DNA of 64,000 bases from Planctomycetota bacterium (lineage in GTDB: Bacteria; Planctomycetota; Planctomycetia; Pirellulales; Lacipirellulaceae), in NCBI GenBank assembly GCA_013152205.1, contig JAADGV010000115.1, positions 1-64,000 of the forward strand, written 5' to 3'. Position 1 is the stretch's first letter; every line of letters starts with the position of its first letter. Below the pieces are notes generated by a model, which searched no databases, had not been told where the DNA came from, and was given only the letters and a program-made list of their open reading frames with translations. Positions 33,819 through 43,408 of the stretch are shown here, in pieces. The position numbers and the translations under genes are program-made.

Positions 33819-36800
33819 TGCGAGGTGCTGGAAGTCAGTGTATCGTTTGAAGGTGGTCGACGAGAGTCGCTTCCTGGCAGACACCCCAGCATCATGATGA
33901 GGATTTGGCTCACGGCGAACACGATGAGCCAAAATGCCATGCCTGCCCGAAACCCATAGGCATGCAACCCGACACCCATCTGGTTCACTCCGAACCAAGA
34001 CCAGGCGGTGATGACACAGCCAAAGGTGGCAAGCACGGCAATTCCCGTTTGGCGGATCATCCCACCCCAACGGGCATGTAGCACGAGTACGTTCCAGAGC
34101 ACAATCATCAAGGCGCCGTTTTCTTTTGGATCCCACCCCCAAAATCTTCCCCACGAATCGTCTGCCCATAGTCCCCCCAGCACAGTGCCAACAAAGCTGA
34201 AAAACGTGGCAAAGCAGATGGTGCCATAGGCCATTCGAATTAGCTGCTTTTGTTGAAGTTCGTCAAGGCGTTTGGTGAATCGAGTCATCAGCAAGTACGC
34301 TGCTCCCAATGCGCCAGCCAGCAGTGTGGTCGAGTAGCCCAGGGTAATGCAGACCACATGGGTTGCTAGCCAAAACTGCGTGTCGAGCACCGCTTGCAGC
34401 ACGCTAAAAGTATCTCCGTCGCCCGCCAGATTATAAGCAATAAACAGCGTCGGAAATCCAACCACGGCGGCAAGCAAATTGCCGATACCAAAGCGGTAGA
34501 TTCGTTCTGAAACCAAGGCAAACAGCACAGCCCCCCAACCGATGAACACAGCCGACGAATAAAGGTTTGTCACTGGGGGCCGACCGGAAATGTAGATCCG
34601 AGCAACCAGCGCAAAGGTGTGCAGCACAAAGGTGAAGCAGAGTAACCAGTTTGCAGACCGATTGAGAGTCGCCGTCCAACCCAACCATGCCCCAGCCGCC
34701 AAAACAAAGGCGACCAAATAGAGTGCCATGGCCAGCACAAACGGGTTGAAGTGGTTGAAAAAGGCCTCGAATTGCACCCGTGCTAGCCGCAACCGCTCCG
34801 ATTCTTTTCGTTCGCCTAGCTGACCAGCAGCTAGAAGCTCTGCGGCGTGTTCGATGTCCGCAGCAGATCGCTTTTCAACAATTTTTCGATAAGCGATAAG
34901 CTCGCCGTTAAATTTTGGTACGTCGCCCGACCGATAGGCATCGAGCAATGTTCGCATAGCCACAGTCGCTTCGTCGATTTCCATCTTCTGGACACGTTGG
35001 AGGATCAGATGTAGCTCGGCTTCAAGCATCGTTCTCCATTGGCCTGACTCGGCATCGGTCGGCGGAATGGCACGAGGTCCACTTTGGTTGAGCCTCTGAA
35101 TCTGTTGGGCTACGATCTGAAATCCTTCTTTCAACGTCTCCATCGATTTCGTGTCGATCGCAGGCGACATAAACGAGGCTTGCAGGACTTGCATTAGAAT
35201 GATCTTGTCGCCCAATTCCTTGAACTTCTGCTGAACCAAGGTTCGCTCGTCTTGCGGCACTTCACTGGCCAAAATCGCTTGTTCTATGCACAGTTCACGA
35301 TGCTCCAGCACTTCGGCGCGGCTATATCGGAACCCATCTCGACGCGGCAACCCCAGGGCATCTAGCACTTCTAAATTGTCGATGCGAATCATGCGATGCT
35401 TGTTCGACGCGGGGCTACCGGCAATCAGGTCTAAAAGCCAGGTAATCGCTGGCGTCTTTGCCTCGTCGTCGATCTTCCCATGCCCTGAAAGTATGGTGAG
35501 CGTATTTCGAGCCATCGTATCAAAAGGTTTGACTCGACCGTTGTAGGCAATTGGCAAAGCGCCAAACTGATGAACCTGCATCTCTGCGGCAGGCAGTTTG
35601 GGGATTCTCGCTTTTCCTATTACCCACCCGGCAAAGACAAACAAGATGAGCGCCGGTACCCAAACCGAGGGCGAACGCCAGTTAGCCCGCAGTTGACCGA
35701 ACGATAATGACTGGACATAGGTGGTTGGCGCCGTCTGCCGCTGTGCAAATCGGAAAAACACGATGCCAAAATGGGCAAGCATTCCGGTAGCAACCAACAT
35801 GCAGGCGACATACGGAATCATCCAGCCAGCGTTGGTCACAACTTGCAAAATGGTGAGATTCGGATTGTTTGGATCAAAACTAGATTGGTAGATGGTGTCG
35901 CCGCCATAGCGAAGCGGGTTGTTCATCCAAATCTTCACCGGACGATTGACATTATGAGCAGCGTCTACGAGTTGCACTTCCGACGAGAAATTCTTTGGCG
36001 TATTGGTCCCGACGTAGAGATCGTGATGAAACTCGCGTAATGTCAACGAATACGGCTTGTAAACTCTTTTGAATCGAAAGGAAAGTTCGTAGAGTTTGCC
36101 ATCAACTTGAACTATTTCTCGAGAAAGCAGTGGGGAGAATAGATAGGTTCCCAAAGACGTTCCGTCGGAGAGTAACTCTAAGTACACCGAGGGGACATCG
36201 ACCTGTTGTTGCTTTCCTACTCCGGTTCCTGTCCGTTGGGGGATGGCGATATGCAGTGTGCCAGCGCCTTTTGTTGCGGGGCTCTTTTCACCGGGTTGAG
36301 CAAGCCTTGTTCGGGAGTTCTGCAAATAGTCGACCACACGGATTGCGAAAGGTAGAGCATCGTCTTGAACTTTTTTTTTCGACTTCCAGGCATCCACCAG
36401 CAGCGTTCCTGGCACAGTGGTGATGGCATCTTGTTTGTCATCCGATTTATCGACAACCGCCAGTTCCAGCGAACGATTATCTTCGGCATAGTTGACTGTC
36501 TGCCCTTTGACAATCTGCATGTTGGCCTCTTCGGCGGCCAAGCCGGTGAACAATTCGCTAAACATGATTAGCGCAATGCCTCCGTGAAGCAACACAATGC
36601 CAGCGCGACGGCCAAACACAAAGTAGCAGCCTGTTAACAGCACGACGCCAGCCGCTCCGCTTTTGATCAAGTGCCACATGATCCGCAGCCCCGAGGGATC
36701 GAGGCGCACTTCGGGATTCAAGAAAAGCCAGAGAGTAAGCCCCGCTAACAAGGCACAGGTAGTCGCCCCCATCCACCACAACCAAGCCGCCGGAGAGTGA

Positions 36801-37294
36801 CGTTGTTTGCTAAAGCTCAAGGCCAACAAGTAGCCCAACGACAGGGTTCCGCCGCCAATCGCAGCACGAAGGCCGTGCCAGAGGCCATTGCAAAACTCGG
36901 GCGAAAGTTCGCTCTCTAAAGAGCCCCCCAGGCCACTTTGCACAACAAAGTAGGTCAGGGCGATGCCTGCGGCGATCAAGGCTACGCCCATTTGCAACGA
37001 ACGCCCTGCGCCTGACACCTTGAAACGAACAGAATGCGCAGCCAGCAAGTTGAGGCCGAGGGCTGCGCCGAGCATCCATCCCCCTGGGAAAGGAACGGTA
37101 CCAGGAATACTCCAAGCTCGCGGGAAGAAAACCTTCAGCTCGATCCAAGCAATCCAAGTCCGAAAATACTCGCCGATAACATGCCAGATGTCGTAGTCAA
37201 TTTGAGCCAACGTGCCGGCCAGAACCAGTACGATCGAAAAAGCAAAGAGCACGACCGTCAATCGCAACGACGCCAACGGCGACAAGACCGTCAT
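33815..37294 (-). CDS. Fused ResB-CcsA cytochrome c biogenesis protein
   Basis: A roughly 1159-residue System II cytochrome c maturation protein. The N-terminal ResB (Ccs1-like) part begins SPLASLRLTVVLFAF and has several membrane spans with a large extracytoplasmic domain; the C-terminal CcsA (ResC) part carries the heme-handling WGWDPKENG motif at about 1052-1060 and conserved His residues (LHAYGFRAG). A long soluble linker, about 560-830 with a helical region, separates the two. The machinery moves heme across the membrane and attaches it to CxxCH apocytochromes, several of which (27219, 43409, 61408 genes) are in this window. The ATG at 37294 fits the ResB N-terminus; GTG 37378 and TTG 37423 are alternatives. 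Confidence 0.92.
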   Translation of the reverse strand: MTVLSPLASLRLTVVLFAFSIVLVLAGTLAQIDYDIWHVIGEYFRTWIAWIELKVFFPRAWSIPGTVPFPGGWMLGAALGLNLLAAHSVRFKVSGAGRSLQMGVALIAAGIALTYFVVQSGLGGSLESELSPEFCNGLWHGLRAAIGGGTLSLGYLLALSFSKQRHSPAAWLWWMGATTCALLAGLTLWLFLNPEVRLDPSGLRIMWHLIKSGAAGVVLLTGCYFVFGRRAGIVLLHGGIALIMFSELFTGLAAEEANMQIVKGQTVNYAEDNRSLELAVVDKSDDKQDAITTVPGTLLVDAWKSKKKVQDDALPFAIRVVDYLQNSRTRLAQPGEKSPATKGAGTLHIAIPQRTGTGVGKQQQVDVPSVYLELLSDGTSLGTYLFSPLLSREIVQVDGKLYELSFRFKRVYKPYSLTLREFHHDLYVGTNTPKNFSSEVQLVDAAHNVNRPVKIWMNNPLRYGGDTIYQSSFDPNNPNLTILQVVTNAGWMIPYVACMLVATGMLAHFGIVFFRFAQRQTAPTTYVQSLSFGQLRANWRSPSVWVPALILFVFAGWVIGKARIPKLPAAEMQVHQFGALPIAYNGRVKPFDTMARNTLTILSGHGKIDDEAKTPAITWLLDLIAGSPASNKHRMIRIDNLEVLDALGLPRRDGFRYSRAEVLEHRELCIEQAILASEVPQDERTLVQQKFKELGDKIILMQVLQASFMSPAIDTKSMETLKEGFQIVAQQIQRLNQSGPRAIPPTDAESGQWRTMLEAELHLILQRVQKMEIDEATVAMRTLLDAYRSGDVPKFNGELIAYRKIVEKRSAADIEHAAELLAAGQLGERKESERLRLARVQFEAFFNHFNPFVLAMALYLVAFVLAAGAWLGWTATLNRSANWLLCFTFVLHTFALVARIYISGRPPVTNLYSSAVFIGWGAVLFALVSERIYRFGIGNLLAAVVGFPTLFIAYNLAGDGDTFSVLQAVLDTQFWLATHVVCITLGYSTTLLAGALGAAYLLMTRFTKRLDELQQKQLIRMAYGTICFATFFSFVGTVLGGLWADDSWGRFWGWDPKENGALMIVLWNVLVLHARWGGMIRQTGIAVLATFGCVITAWSWFGVNQMGVGLHAYGFRAGMAFWLIVFAVSQILIMMLGCLPGSDSRRPPSNDTLTSSTSH

Positions 37295-37511
37295 CAGCAA
37301 AGTCTCAGAACTGGCTGACCTGTCACGAGGAATTGGAGACGGTACAGATGAAATAGGACCAATATCAGTACTAGCCACGGCATTGAGGTGGGGAAGGAGG
37401 GGGCGGGTTAGAAAGCATGCCAAGGTGGCACAACTTCTCTCCCTTCTAGCATACCGTCGGCAAGGCCAATATGTAACGGTGATAGAATCACAGAAAGTGG
37501 AAGATCCGCCG

Positions 37512-38618
37512 CTATTTGAAACGAATGGAGTCTAGGAACTCGCGGAAGGCCTCTTTTTGCGCTGTCACCAGGGCCGAAGGGCCACTCATTTTGATAAACC
37601 AGACCTTTCCCTCCCGCTCGATCATTGCTACCAGCATTGCATCATGTCGACTGGCACCCTCAGGGCCCATTAGCTCGGCATAGCTTCCTTCGGCCCCATC
37701 CACAGTGACCTTCCGCACGAGTTTGCCAATCGCCTCGGCATCGGTGGCAAGCCCCACTTGGCCTGCCCAACGCAGCATATTGGCTTCGACATCAGCGACC
37801 TGCCCACCACCAGAAGTAGGAAGATCGATTACGGTCACTTCGCCCTCCGACTCCGCCACGACGACTCGAAATGCTGCCTTGCGCATCGTCGACATTCGAC
37901 CAGGTAACCATCCTTCAGGAGTGTCGAAGTCGAGAAAGGCATTTTCGGTGTTGGCAGGAGCTTTTTCTTGCGGTCGAGCAGCCGGTGGTTGTTCTTTGCC
38001 GTGCGCCATCCCGGCGTGCGGATTCGCTCCCGCTGGCCGCTGCATGATGCCTACCAATTCAAAGAACGTAGCCTTGGCTCCGTTAGTTGGTATTTCTTTG
38101 GCTAGTTTCTTGACGGTTTCAGACCGCATCGGCCCTTGCTTCAATTGGCCTAGCCAACGATTCACGTTGCTGGTGAGGTACTCGTCCCAATCCCCGGAGA
38201 GCGGCAAACCTGAGACCGACAATTCCAGGGGACCATCTTTGTCGGGGATCACCAGCGTAGCGAGTCGCATTTCTGAAGCGGGCCGTTCTTCCCATCCTTC
38301 AGGCGTCTTCCAAGTCGGTGGTTTTTTGCCCGACTCGTCGAGCGTGACCGTCGCAAAAAATTTGATGATCGAGTCGCGATGTCGATCAACGACCGTAGCA
38401 GAACCGGTAAGCTTAAAAAACCAAGCTTGATCTCCCTGGGGCACAATGGCTGCGACCATGTGATCAAGTTGATTGGCAACCTCCTGGGGGCTCATGGGCT
38501 GGCGCGGCGGGGTCGTTCTTGGGATTGTGTAGGTGCTAATCTCTTCTTGAGGTTTGCACCCGGGTTGCAACGTACAGAGGAGCCCTAGAACCAGGGCATT
38601 GGTCAATTGATTTGGCAT
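37512..38618 (-). CDS. Putative lipoprotein with duplicated domain
   Basis: A 368-residue protein from the ATG at 38618 (MPNQLTNALVLGLLCTLQPGC); the Cys at about 21 could be lipidated although the lipobox is weak. Two similar segments can be recognised, each with a TPEGW motif (about 98 and 245) and a WFK/WFI-KMSG strand (FKLTGSATVVDRHRDSIIKF near 67; FIKMSGPSALVTAQKEAFRE near 345), suggesting an internal duplication of a PsbP-like fold. A Pro/Ala-rich linker lies between. It is adjacent to the ResB-CcsA gene on the same strand, so it may be an envelope component related to cytochrome biogenesis, but this is inference from position only. Confidence 0.75.
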   Translation of the reverse strand: MPNQLTNALVLGLLCTLQPGCKPQEEISTYTIPRTTPPRQPMSPQEVANQLDHMVAAIVPQGDQAWFFKLTGSATVVDRHRDSIIKFFATVTLDESGKKPPTWKTPEGWEERPASEMRLATLVIPDKDGPLELSVSGLPLSGDWDEYLTSNVNRWLGQLKQGPMRSETVKKLAKEIPTNGAKATFFELVGIMQRPAGANPHAGMAHGKEQPPAARPQEKAPANTENAFLDFDTPEGWLPGRMSTMRKAAFRVVVAESEGEVTVIDLPTSGGGQVADVEANMLRWAGQVGLATDAEAIGKLVRKVTVDGAEGSYAELMGPEGASRHDAMLVAMIEREGKVWFIKMSGPSALVTAQKEAFREFLDSIRFK

Positions 38619-38842
38619 GGGGAGTCGCAAAAGGCAAGAGGAAAGGTGGGAAAGAGTGCAGCGTCAGGGCTTTTAACTTTCCCACGTTTGGCAAGCGATA
38701 TACCGCACTAGCCCGACGCGCTAGTGAATTTTCTATGCTTCGCACCGCGAAAAAATAAAAACCATGACCGTAGCGTGACCGATTGGCCGTGGGACTGCAA
38801 TCCCTTGGCTTTGCCATCGGTGCTTCAAGAAAGCTACGGAAC
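38619..38842. repeat. Intergenic region with partial palindrome relative
   Basis: ACTAGCCCGACGCGCTAGTG and the following AATT-TATGCTTCGCACC at about 38707-38745 repeat the left end and right flank of the 24495-24545 palindrome, with the central part deleted. No gene is seen. Confidence 0.6.
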
Positions 38843-40432
38843 CTAGAAGATGTTCAGGATCGCGTCGATTACCGTGCTATTGATGGTGTAGGGTTCGTTC
38901 CAACTCCAGATATGGCGGACCATATCCATCATCATCACCCCACCCAGGGCCAGGAAAGTAACACAGGCACCCAACCCAACGATTTGTACTACTGAATAAG
39001 GCACCTCGGTAGCTGCCGCTGCTCCACCAACGCCGGCGTAAGCTCCCACCCCTAAGCCATCAGCAGGCGCTTCGCTGAAATCGTCGGCTAGCATCACGCC
39101 ATCGCCCACGTCCTCGGTCATCCCGACGTCGTCGAGAACGCCAACATCGTCTCCTAGATCTTCGTCTTCCAGGCCTTCAATGCCGGCATCCAGCGCGATC
39201 ACTTGTGAGCTACTGTCTCCATCGTCGTCAGGAGCGCCTTCGCTGAGCGGGGTGAGTTGAAAATCATCATCAACTTGCAACTCGGCGGCCGGTTCGTCAG
39301 CAATCTCTGAGATGTCGGAGATATCCGAAACATCCGACCCGCCACCGACGAGAGAAATTTCGGGGTCCGAGGTGGCCCCCAAGTCCAAAGAACTCAAAAT
39401 TGCCGAACCGCCCATTTCCAGGGGGATGTCGTCTAGTGCCAATCCACTGTCGACCGGGGCAAGGTTAATTCCGCTATCGCCGCTTTCAAGCGTGATGTCG
39501 CTACCTTCGGTGTCGCCCAAAACCAAATCGTCGTCGTCCACCGACAATTCGATTTCTGAACCCGATCCCGAACTGGAAGGAGCTTCCGCAGATTCAAGCG
39601 ATTGAAGTGGGACGTCAGTCGATCCCATGTTGCTATCGCCCTCGGCAAGGGGCGAGCTATCGTCTAGCGACAAATCGCTCTCACCGACCAACTCGCCGGC
39701 GGCTGCTCGGGCTTTGGTGATGTCGTCGGGCCCCAAAATACGACTCGACTCCGCAGCGAGGTCGATCTCCAACTCTTCGAGATCTTCAAACGCACTCGCC
39801 CCACCAGAGTTGCTATCAAATTCTAATTCAAGAGCGTCTTCGTCGTCAGAAGAAAGCACGTCCGACGCGCCTGAGGAGGCAAGCCTCACATCACTCTGAC
39901 CCGCCGACTCATCATCATCGCCATCATCATCCAAGCTAAGTTCTAAGTCAGCATCGGCAGCCTCTAGTTCACTCTTACCTATAATTGTGCTACCTGCTGG
40001 GCTGACCGATTCGCCCAACTCTTCTTCGCTTAGCAAGATGGAATCGGAGGAATCGCCGGGTACATCCAGCGCTGCAATGGCTAAGTCGCTCGCCCCCGCA
40101 GTGACGGTGTCCTCGAGATTGTCGAGTTCCAGTTCGCTACCGACGGCCGGATCGGCCTCGTCATCTGGCAAAATCTCTAAGCTCGACTCTTCAGGTTCCG
40201 GCGAAAGGGGCACGAGATCATCAACGTCTGCTACTAAGTCAAAATCGCTAGCAGGTGGTGGATCTGGCACTCCTTCCAAAACCATCTTTTCGATTTCTTC
40301 CGTGCGAAACTTCCAGCTCGTGCCGTCGCGATAAGCGCGTAACTGCCCATGTTCGCGCAACTCATTCAAGCGATCCGCCGAGATGCCAAGCTTTTCGATC
40401 GCGTCTTCCATCTTTACAAACTTCTGTTCCAT
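38843..40432 (-). CDS. HTH protein with acidic linker and C-terminal membrane anchor
   Basis: A 529-residue protein in three parts. Residues 1-53 are an excisionase/MerR-like helix-turn-helix (KMEDAIEKLGISADRLNELR, then RAYRDGTSWKFRTEEIEKM). Residues about 60-450 are a highly acidic, Ser/Asp/Glu-rich, probably disordered region with repeated LEL/LSLDD motifs. The C-terminus has a membrane helix, about 480-503 (VQIVGLGACVTFLALGGVMM). The ATG at 40432 follows GAGAGG and gives the expected HTH start. This suggests a membrane-tethered DNA-binding or DNA-mimicking protein; the family appears widespread in Pirellulales but its role is unknown. It lies 172 bp downstream of another small membrane protein gene. 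Confidence 0.8.
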   Translation of the reverse strand: MEQKFVKMEDAIEKLGISADRLNELREHGQLRAYRDGTSWKFRTEEIEKMVLEGVPDPPPASDFDLVADVDDLVPLSPEPEESSLEILPDDEADPAVGSELELDNLEDTVTAGASDLAIAALDVPGDSSDSILLSEEELGESVSPAGSTIIGKSELEAADADLELSLDDDGDDDESAGQSDVRLASSGASDVLSSDDEDALELEFDSNSGGASAFEDLEELEIDLAAESSRILGPDDITKARAAAGELVGESDLSLDDSSPLAEGDSNMGSTDVPLQSLESAEAPSSSGSGSEIELSVDDDDLVLGDTEGSDITLESGDSGINLAPVDSGLALDDIPLEMGGSAILSSLDLGATSDPEISLVGGGSDVSDISDISEIADEPAAELQVDDDFQLTPLSEGAPDDDGDSSSQVIALDAGIEGLEDEDLGDDVGVLDDVGMTEDVGDGVMLADDFSEAPADGLGVGAYAGVGGAAAATEVPYSVVQIVGLGACVTFLALGGVMMMDMVRHIWSWNEPYTINSTVIDAILNIF

Positions 40433-40604
40433 CGATACCTCTCGCGTTCCAAACCGATCTTGGTTTACTGCACGTCCCAAAACAGTTTGGTCGTGCAGAC
40501 TTCCCTGGCCGCTGGACACCTCCAAGCGGGTTCCGGAAGGCTCCTAGTAAAACTCGTGGCGTCGACCTCCTTGCTGGTCCGCGAGCCAATGTTATTCCAA
40601 TTTC

Positions 40605-40964
40605 TTACTGCTGCCGTTCTAGTGCTTTCTGGATGTCCTCTACCGAGACTCCAGCATTGTTAAACTCTAGCATCTGCAAGTCTGCCGTGAGCTTGCGAAC
40701 ACTCTTCAACTCAATTTCACCACTGTCCCGACTAATGTCGTACACCCCCATCACTTGAAGACGAGGGTCGATAATGATTGCTCTCGTCGGTCTACCTTCA
40801 GTCTCCACTATGTGGGTAATCAACCCATCCGACGCTATCCCATGTGTTCTTGGTTGATTGCCTAGGGCTTGCTGAGTTGTGTCAGGCCAAAATTGCAGGC
40901 CAGCCGCCAACGCAACAGCTATGGCGAAAGACAAGTAAGCCGCACGGCTAATGTACTCACCCAT
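40605..40964 (-). CDS. Small membrane-anchored protein of unknown function
   Basis: A 119-residue protein with an N-terminal membrane helix (about 9-26, AYLSFAIAVALAAGLQFW) and an exported soluble part (RAIIIDPRLQVMGVYDISRD, SGEIELKSVRKLTADLQM). I recognise no family. The ATG at 40964 with GGAGG-AGGAAC upstream is favoured over earlier in-frame codons to 41024. It is encoded directly upstream of the HTH-acidic-anchor protein on the same strand. Confidence 0.7.
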   Translation of the reverse strand: MGEYISRAAYLSFAIAVALAAGLQFWPDTTQQALGNQPRTHGIASDGLITHIVETEGRPTRAIIIDPRLQVMGVYDISRDSGEIELKSVRKLTADLQMLEFNNAGVSVEDIQKALERQQ

Positions 40965-41279
40965 TGTTCCTAACTCCTCCCAATGCCGCCCATCAGCGGC
41001 AACTCTGGGAGTGGCAACCCTCACACTCTATTCTAAGAGCACCACTCCGCGGTTCAAGCAAAAATCATCCCATCCTGCTTCGGCAGCCCCGCTTATCCAG
41101 GCAGCATAACCGCCAAATTCCGTCTGGCGGGATGGAAAATACCTGTGCAGAGACCCTCAAACACAGTATTTAACGATTGAGGCAGTGTAGCTGCCAACCC
41201 TGCCCGAGAACAGCAAGGGAGCAGAGCTGGCAAGAAGAGAGCTGTATCGAACACCAGCTTACTCTGGTAATTTGAGGCT

Positions 41280-42095
41280 ATGATGACTACTCCAGAATCC
41301 TCGCAACTCCAGTCCCGGCTTGATTTTGCCGTAAAAATAGCCCGCCTAGCGGGAGAGCAGACCCTCGAGCTTTTCCGGACCACTGATCTAGAAATAATCC
41401 GAAAATCGGACGGATCGCCCGTCACCGCCGCAGATCGCGGGGCAGAGCAGTTGCTACGCGACCAGATTGGCCAGCAATTTCCGGAAGACGCCATCTTGGG
41501 CGAGGAATTCGGCGAAACGACCGGCACGAGCGGCTATCGCTGGGTACTCGACCCAATCGACGGAACCAAGGCTTTTATCGCGGGAGTGCCGCTCTACACG
41601 ACGTTGGTGGCCGTCATGCTGGACGACGAGCCAAAAATCGGCGTGATTTTCGCCCCTGCTGCCAGAGAAATAGTCTACGCTGCCTGCGAACTTGGCTGTT
41701 GGCATGTTATTGGCGATGGTACCCCACAACCTGCTCGGGTCTCGCAAGTCGACAATCTGGCAGAAGCGGTGGTCGTCACCAGTTCGGTCAAATCGTTTAC
41801 CACCGAGCGAGGAGTCGACGCCCGACCGGTATTCGACCAACTTCAGACCAAATGTCGGGTAACGCGAACCTGGGGCGACGCATTCGGCTACCTACTGGTC
41901 GCAACCGGTCGAGCCGAAGTTGCGATCGACCCAGCCATGAGCCTCTGGGACACAGCCGCCTTGCTACCCGTGATCGAAGAGGCAGGCGGTAAATTCTTCG
42001 ATTGGCAGGGCCGGGCGACCGTTCACAACGGCGAATCAGTCGCCACAAATCCCCAGCTAGCCGATCGAGTTCTAGCGATTATCCAGAATGGCTAA
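41280..42095 (+). CDS. Inositol-monophosphatase family phosphatase, histidinol-phosphatase-like
   Basis: A 271-residue lithium-sensitive phosphatase-family enzyme. The metal-binding signatures are intact: KSDGSPVTAAD near 42-52, GEEFGE (Glu75, Glu76), DPIDGTKAFI (Asp91, Asp94), and the C-terminal WDTAAL (Asp224). The IDGTKAFI form and the overall length favour the HisN-type histidinol-phosphate phosphatase or 3'-phosphoadenosine phosphatase subgroup over plain inositol phosphatase, though substrate cannot be fixed from sequence. It is predicted cytoplasmic. Two consecutive ATG codons open the gene (41280 and 41283). It is a single gene between unrelated neighbours. Confidence 0.9.
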   Translation: MMTTPESSQLQSRLDFAVKIARLAGEQTLELFRTTDLEIIRKSDGSPVTAADRGAEQLLRDQIGQQFPEDAILGEEFGETTGTSGYRWVLDPIDGTKAFIAGVPLYTTLVAVMLDDEPKIGVIFAPAAREIVYAACELGCWHVIGDGTPQPARVSQVDNLAEAVVVTSSVKSFTTERGVDARPVFDQLQTKCRVTRTWGDAFGYLLVATGRAEVAIDPAMSLWDTAALLPVIEEAGGKFFDWQGRATVHNGESVATNPQLADRVLAIIQNG

Positions 42096-42205
42096 CGATG
42101 GTTATACGGGGGGTACGCCCTATCCGCTAGGATGAGGGTGTTTGGGAGGTATCCGGCGATCTTGGGTTACCACAAAGGTGTATACTGCTCCTTTGTTGGA
42201 TATCG

Positions 42206-42316
42206 GATGGAAAGGCGGCCGCTTCCGTTTCAACTCCCGAGCCGACTAGCTTGCTGCTGGCTCTTGTCGGTATTCCAACGCTTGCTTTAGCTCGACGCCG
42301 TATGCGTACTCGCTAA
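42206..42316 (+). pseudogene. Relic PEP-CTERM tail
   Basis: A short plus-strand frame encodes DGKAAASVSTPEPTS, a hydrophobic stretch LLLALVGIPTLALA, then RRRMRTR and a stop at 42314-42316. This is a complete PEP-CTERM sorting signal, very close in sequence to the tail of the gene at 18250-20214 (LLLAVLGIPAFASV). Upstream the frame has no start codon, signal peptide or plausible coding sequence, so it is probably the 3' end of a deleted gene. It is too short to function alone. Confidence 0.7.
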
Positions 42317-42346
42317 CGCAAAAACATGCTGCTGTCCGGAAAAAAG

Positions 42347-43165
42347 CTATACATAGGCAATGGAATCTTCGTGGCCGGGCCGCCAGCGCGTATTAACGTG
42401 CTTAGCGGCACCGTCAATGTCTGGGAATAGTGTCATGTGGTTGATGTTCATTTTGTTCAACGTAACCAAGCAGTCATCACGGTCGTCATTTGGGATCTTG
42501 ATTTTCTTGAAGGTGGCATTGCGGTTTTCCTTGGGGAAGTGCTTTGCCACGTAGTCCTCAAGTTTGGTTTTTCGCGGCATCCGAATGAATAGCGCTGCCT
42601 GACTGATTAAACGGTAATTCGCGTCTGATTCCGGTGACAATATGCGAACCGCAAAGGTGTCATCTTTTGCAGCGTCTTCGATTGTGTTTGTAGACAAGAC
42701 GTAAACGCCCCGATATTCAGGTTCGCCCCATTTGCCGTCAGCATGCAAACATTCCTCTTCTTCAAATGCAAAGAAGAGGGCGACAAACGGAGATCGCGTC
42801 CAGTCTAGTAGGGGTGTCGCAAGCCCGTGGTGTTGACCGAGCGCCCAGTAATCGTCCTCTGATAAAGCACCGGGGTTTGGCCCCCGTCGTCCGCGGATAG
42901 CACGTTTGAATGCGTTTAGGTGCTGTTCTTCGGTAAACGGCGGACGTTCAAAGAATTCGGGAATGCTGCCGCAGAGATTCTTGCGTTTCGGATATTTCGA
43001 TTCCAGACGGTCGATACTGGATTCGAGTGGCCAATCGTAGGCCGTTTGCCCGCGAAATACGAACGCCGGGCCAGTGGCGAACGAATCGACCGTAAGGTCG
43101 AAGAATTCCCGCCACGAGTCCAAGCAGATTTCCTCGACGCTGTTCTTGACCGGGTTTTTTTCCAT
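42347..43165 (-). CDS. FRG-domain protein
   Basis: A 272-residue protein with an FRG domain: the diagnostic FRG triplet at 37-39 (VFRGQTAYDWPLESS) and QHHGLATPLLDWT at 111-123, followed by SPFVALFFAFEE. The domain is named for this triplet and is found in phage- and plasmid-associated proteins and some toxins; biochemical activity is not established. No signal peptide. It lies alone with 240 bp upstream to a divergent gene and no partner on its strand, so a complete toxin-antitoxin or defence system cannot be identified. GC is moderate to low compared with the neighbouring genes, suggesting transfer. Confidence 0.85.
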   Translation of the reverse strand: MEKNPVKNSVEEICLDSWREFFDLTVDSFATGPAFVFRGQTAYDWPLESSIDRLESKYPKRKNLCGSIPEFFERPPFTEEQHLNAFKRAIRGRRGPNPGALSEDDYWALGQHHGLATPLLDWTRSPFVALFFAFEEEECLHADGKWGEPEYRGVYVLSTNTIEDAAKDDTFAVRILSPESDANYRLISQAALFIRMPRKTKLEDYVAKHFPKENRNATFKKIKIPNDDRDDCLVTLNKMNINHMTLFPDIDGAAKHVNTRWRPGHEDSIAYV

Positions 43166-43408
43166 AGGTGAGTGCTACCCGTTGCGCTGCCCAAGTGCAC
43201 CTAGCGATAAATGGACAGAAAAAAACTCATCGAACTGCCCCAGTAAACTACCGTACCTCGCCTCGTAAAAACAATGATTGTGATGGTTTTGCCCGGGCTA
43301 TTCGACCGAAATTTGCATAACTTGCAGACGGCGCGTGATCTGAGATAATGGGCAACCATAGAATTGTCTCAATTCGATCGTTTTCAGAGCCTACAGGGAA
43401 ATTGCAAC

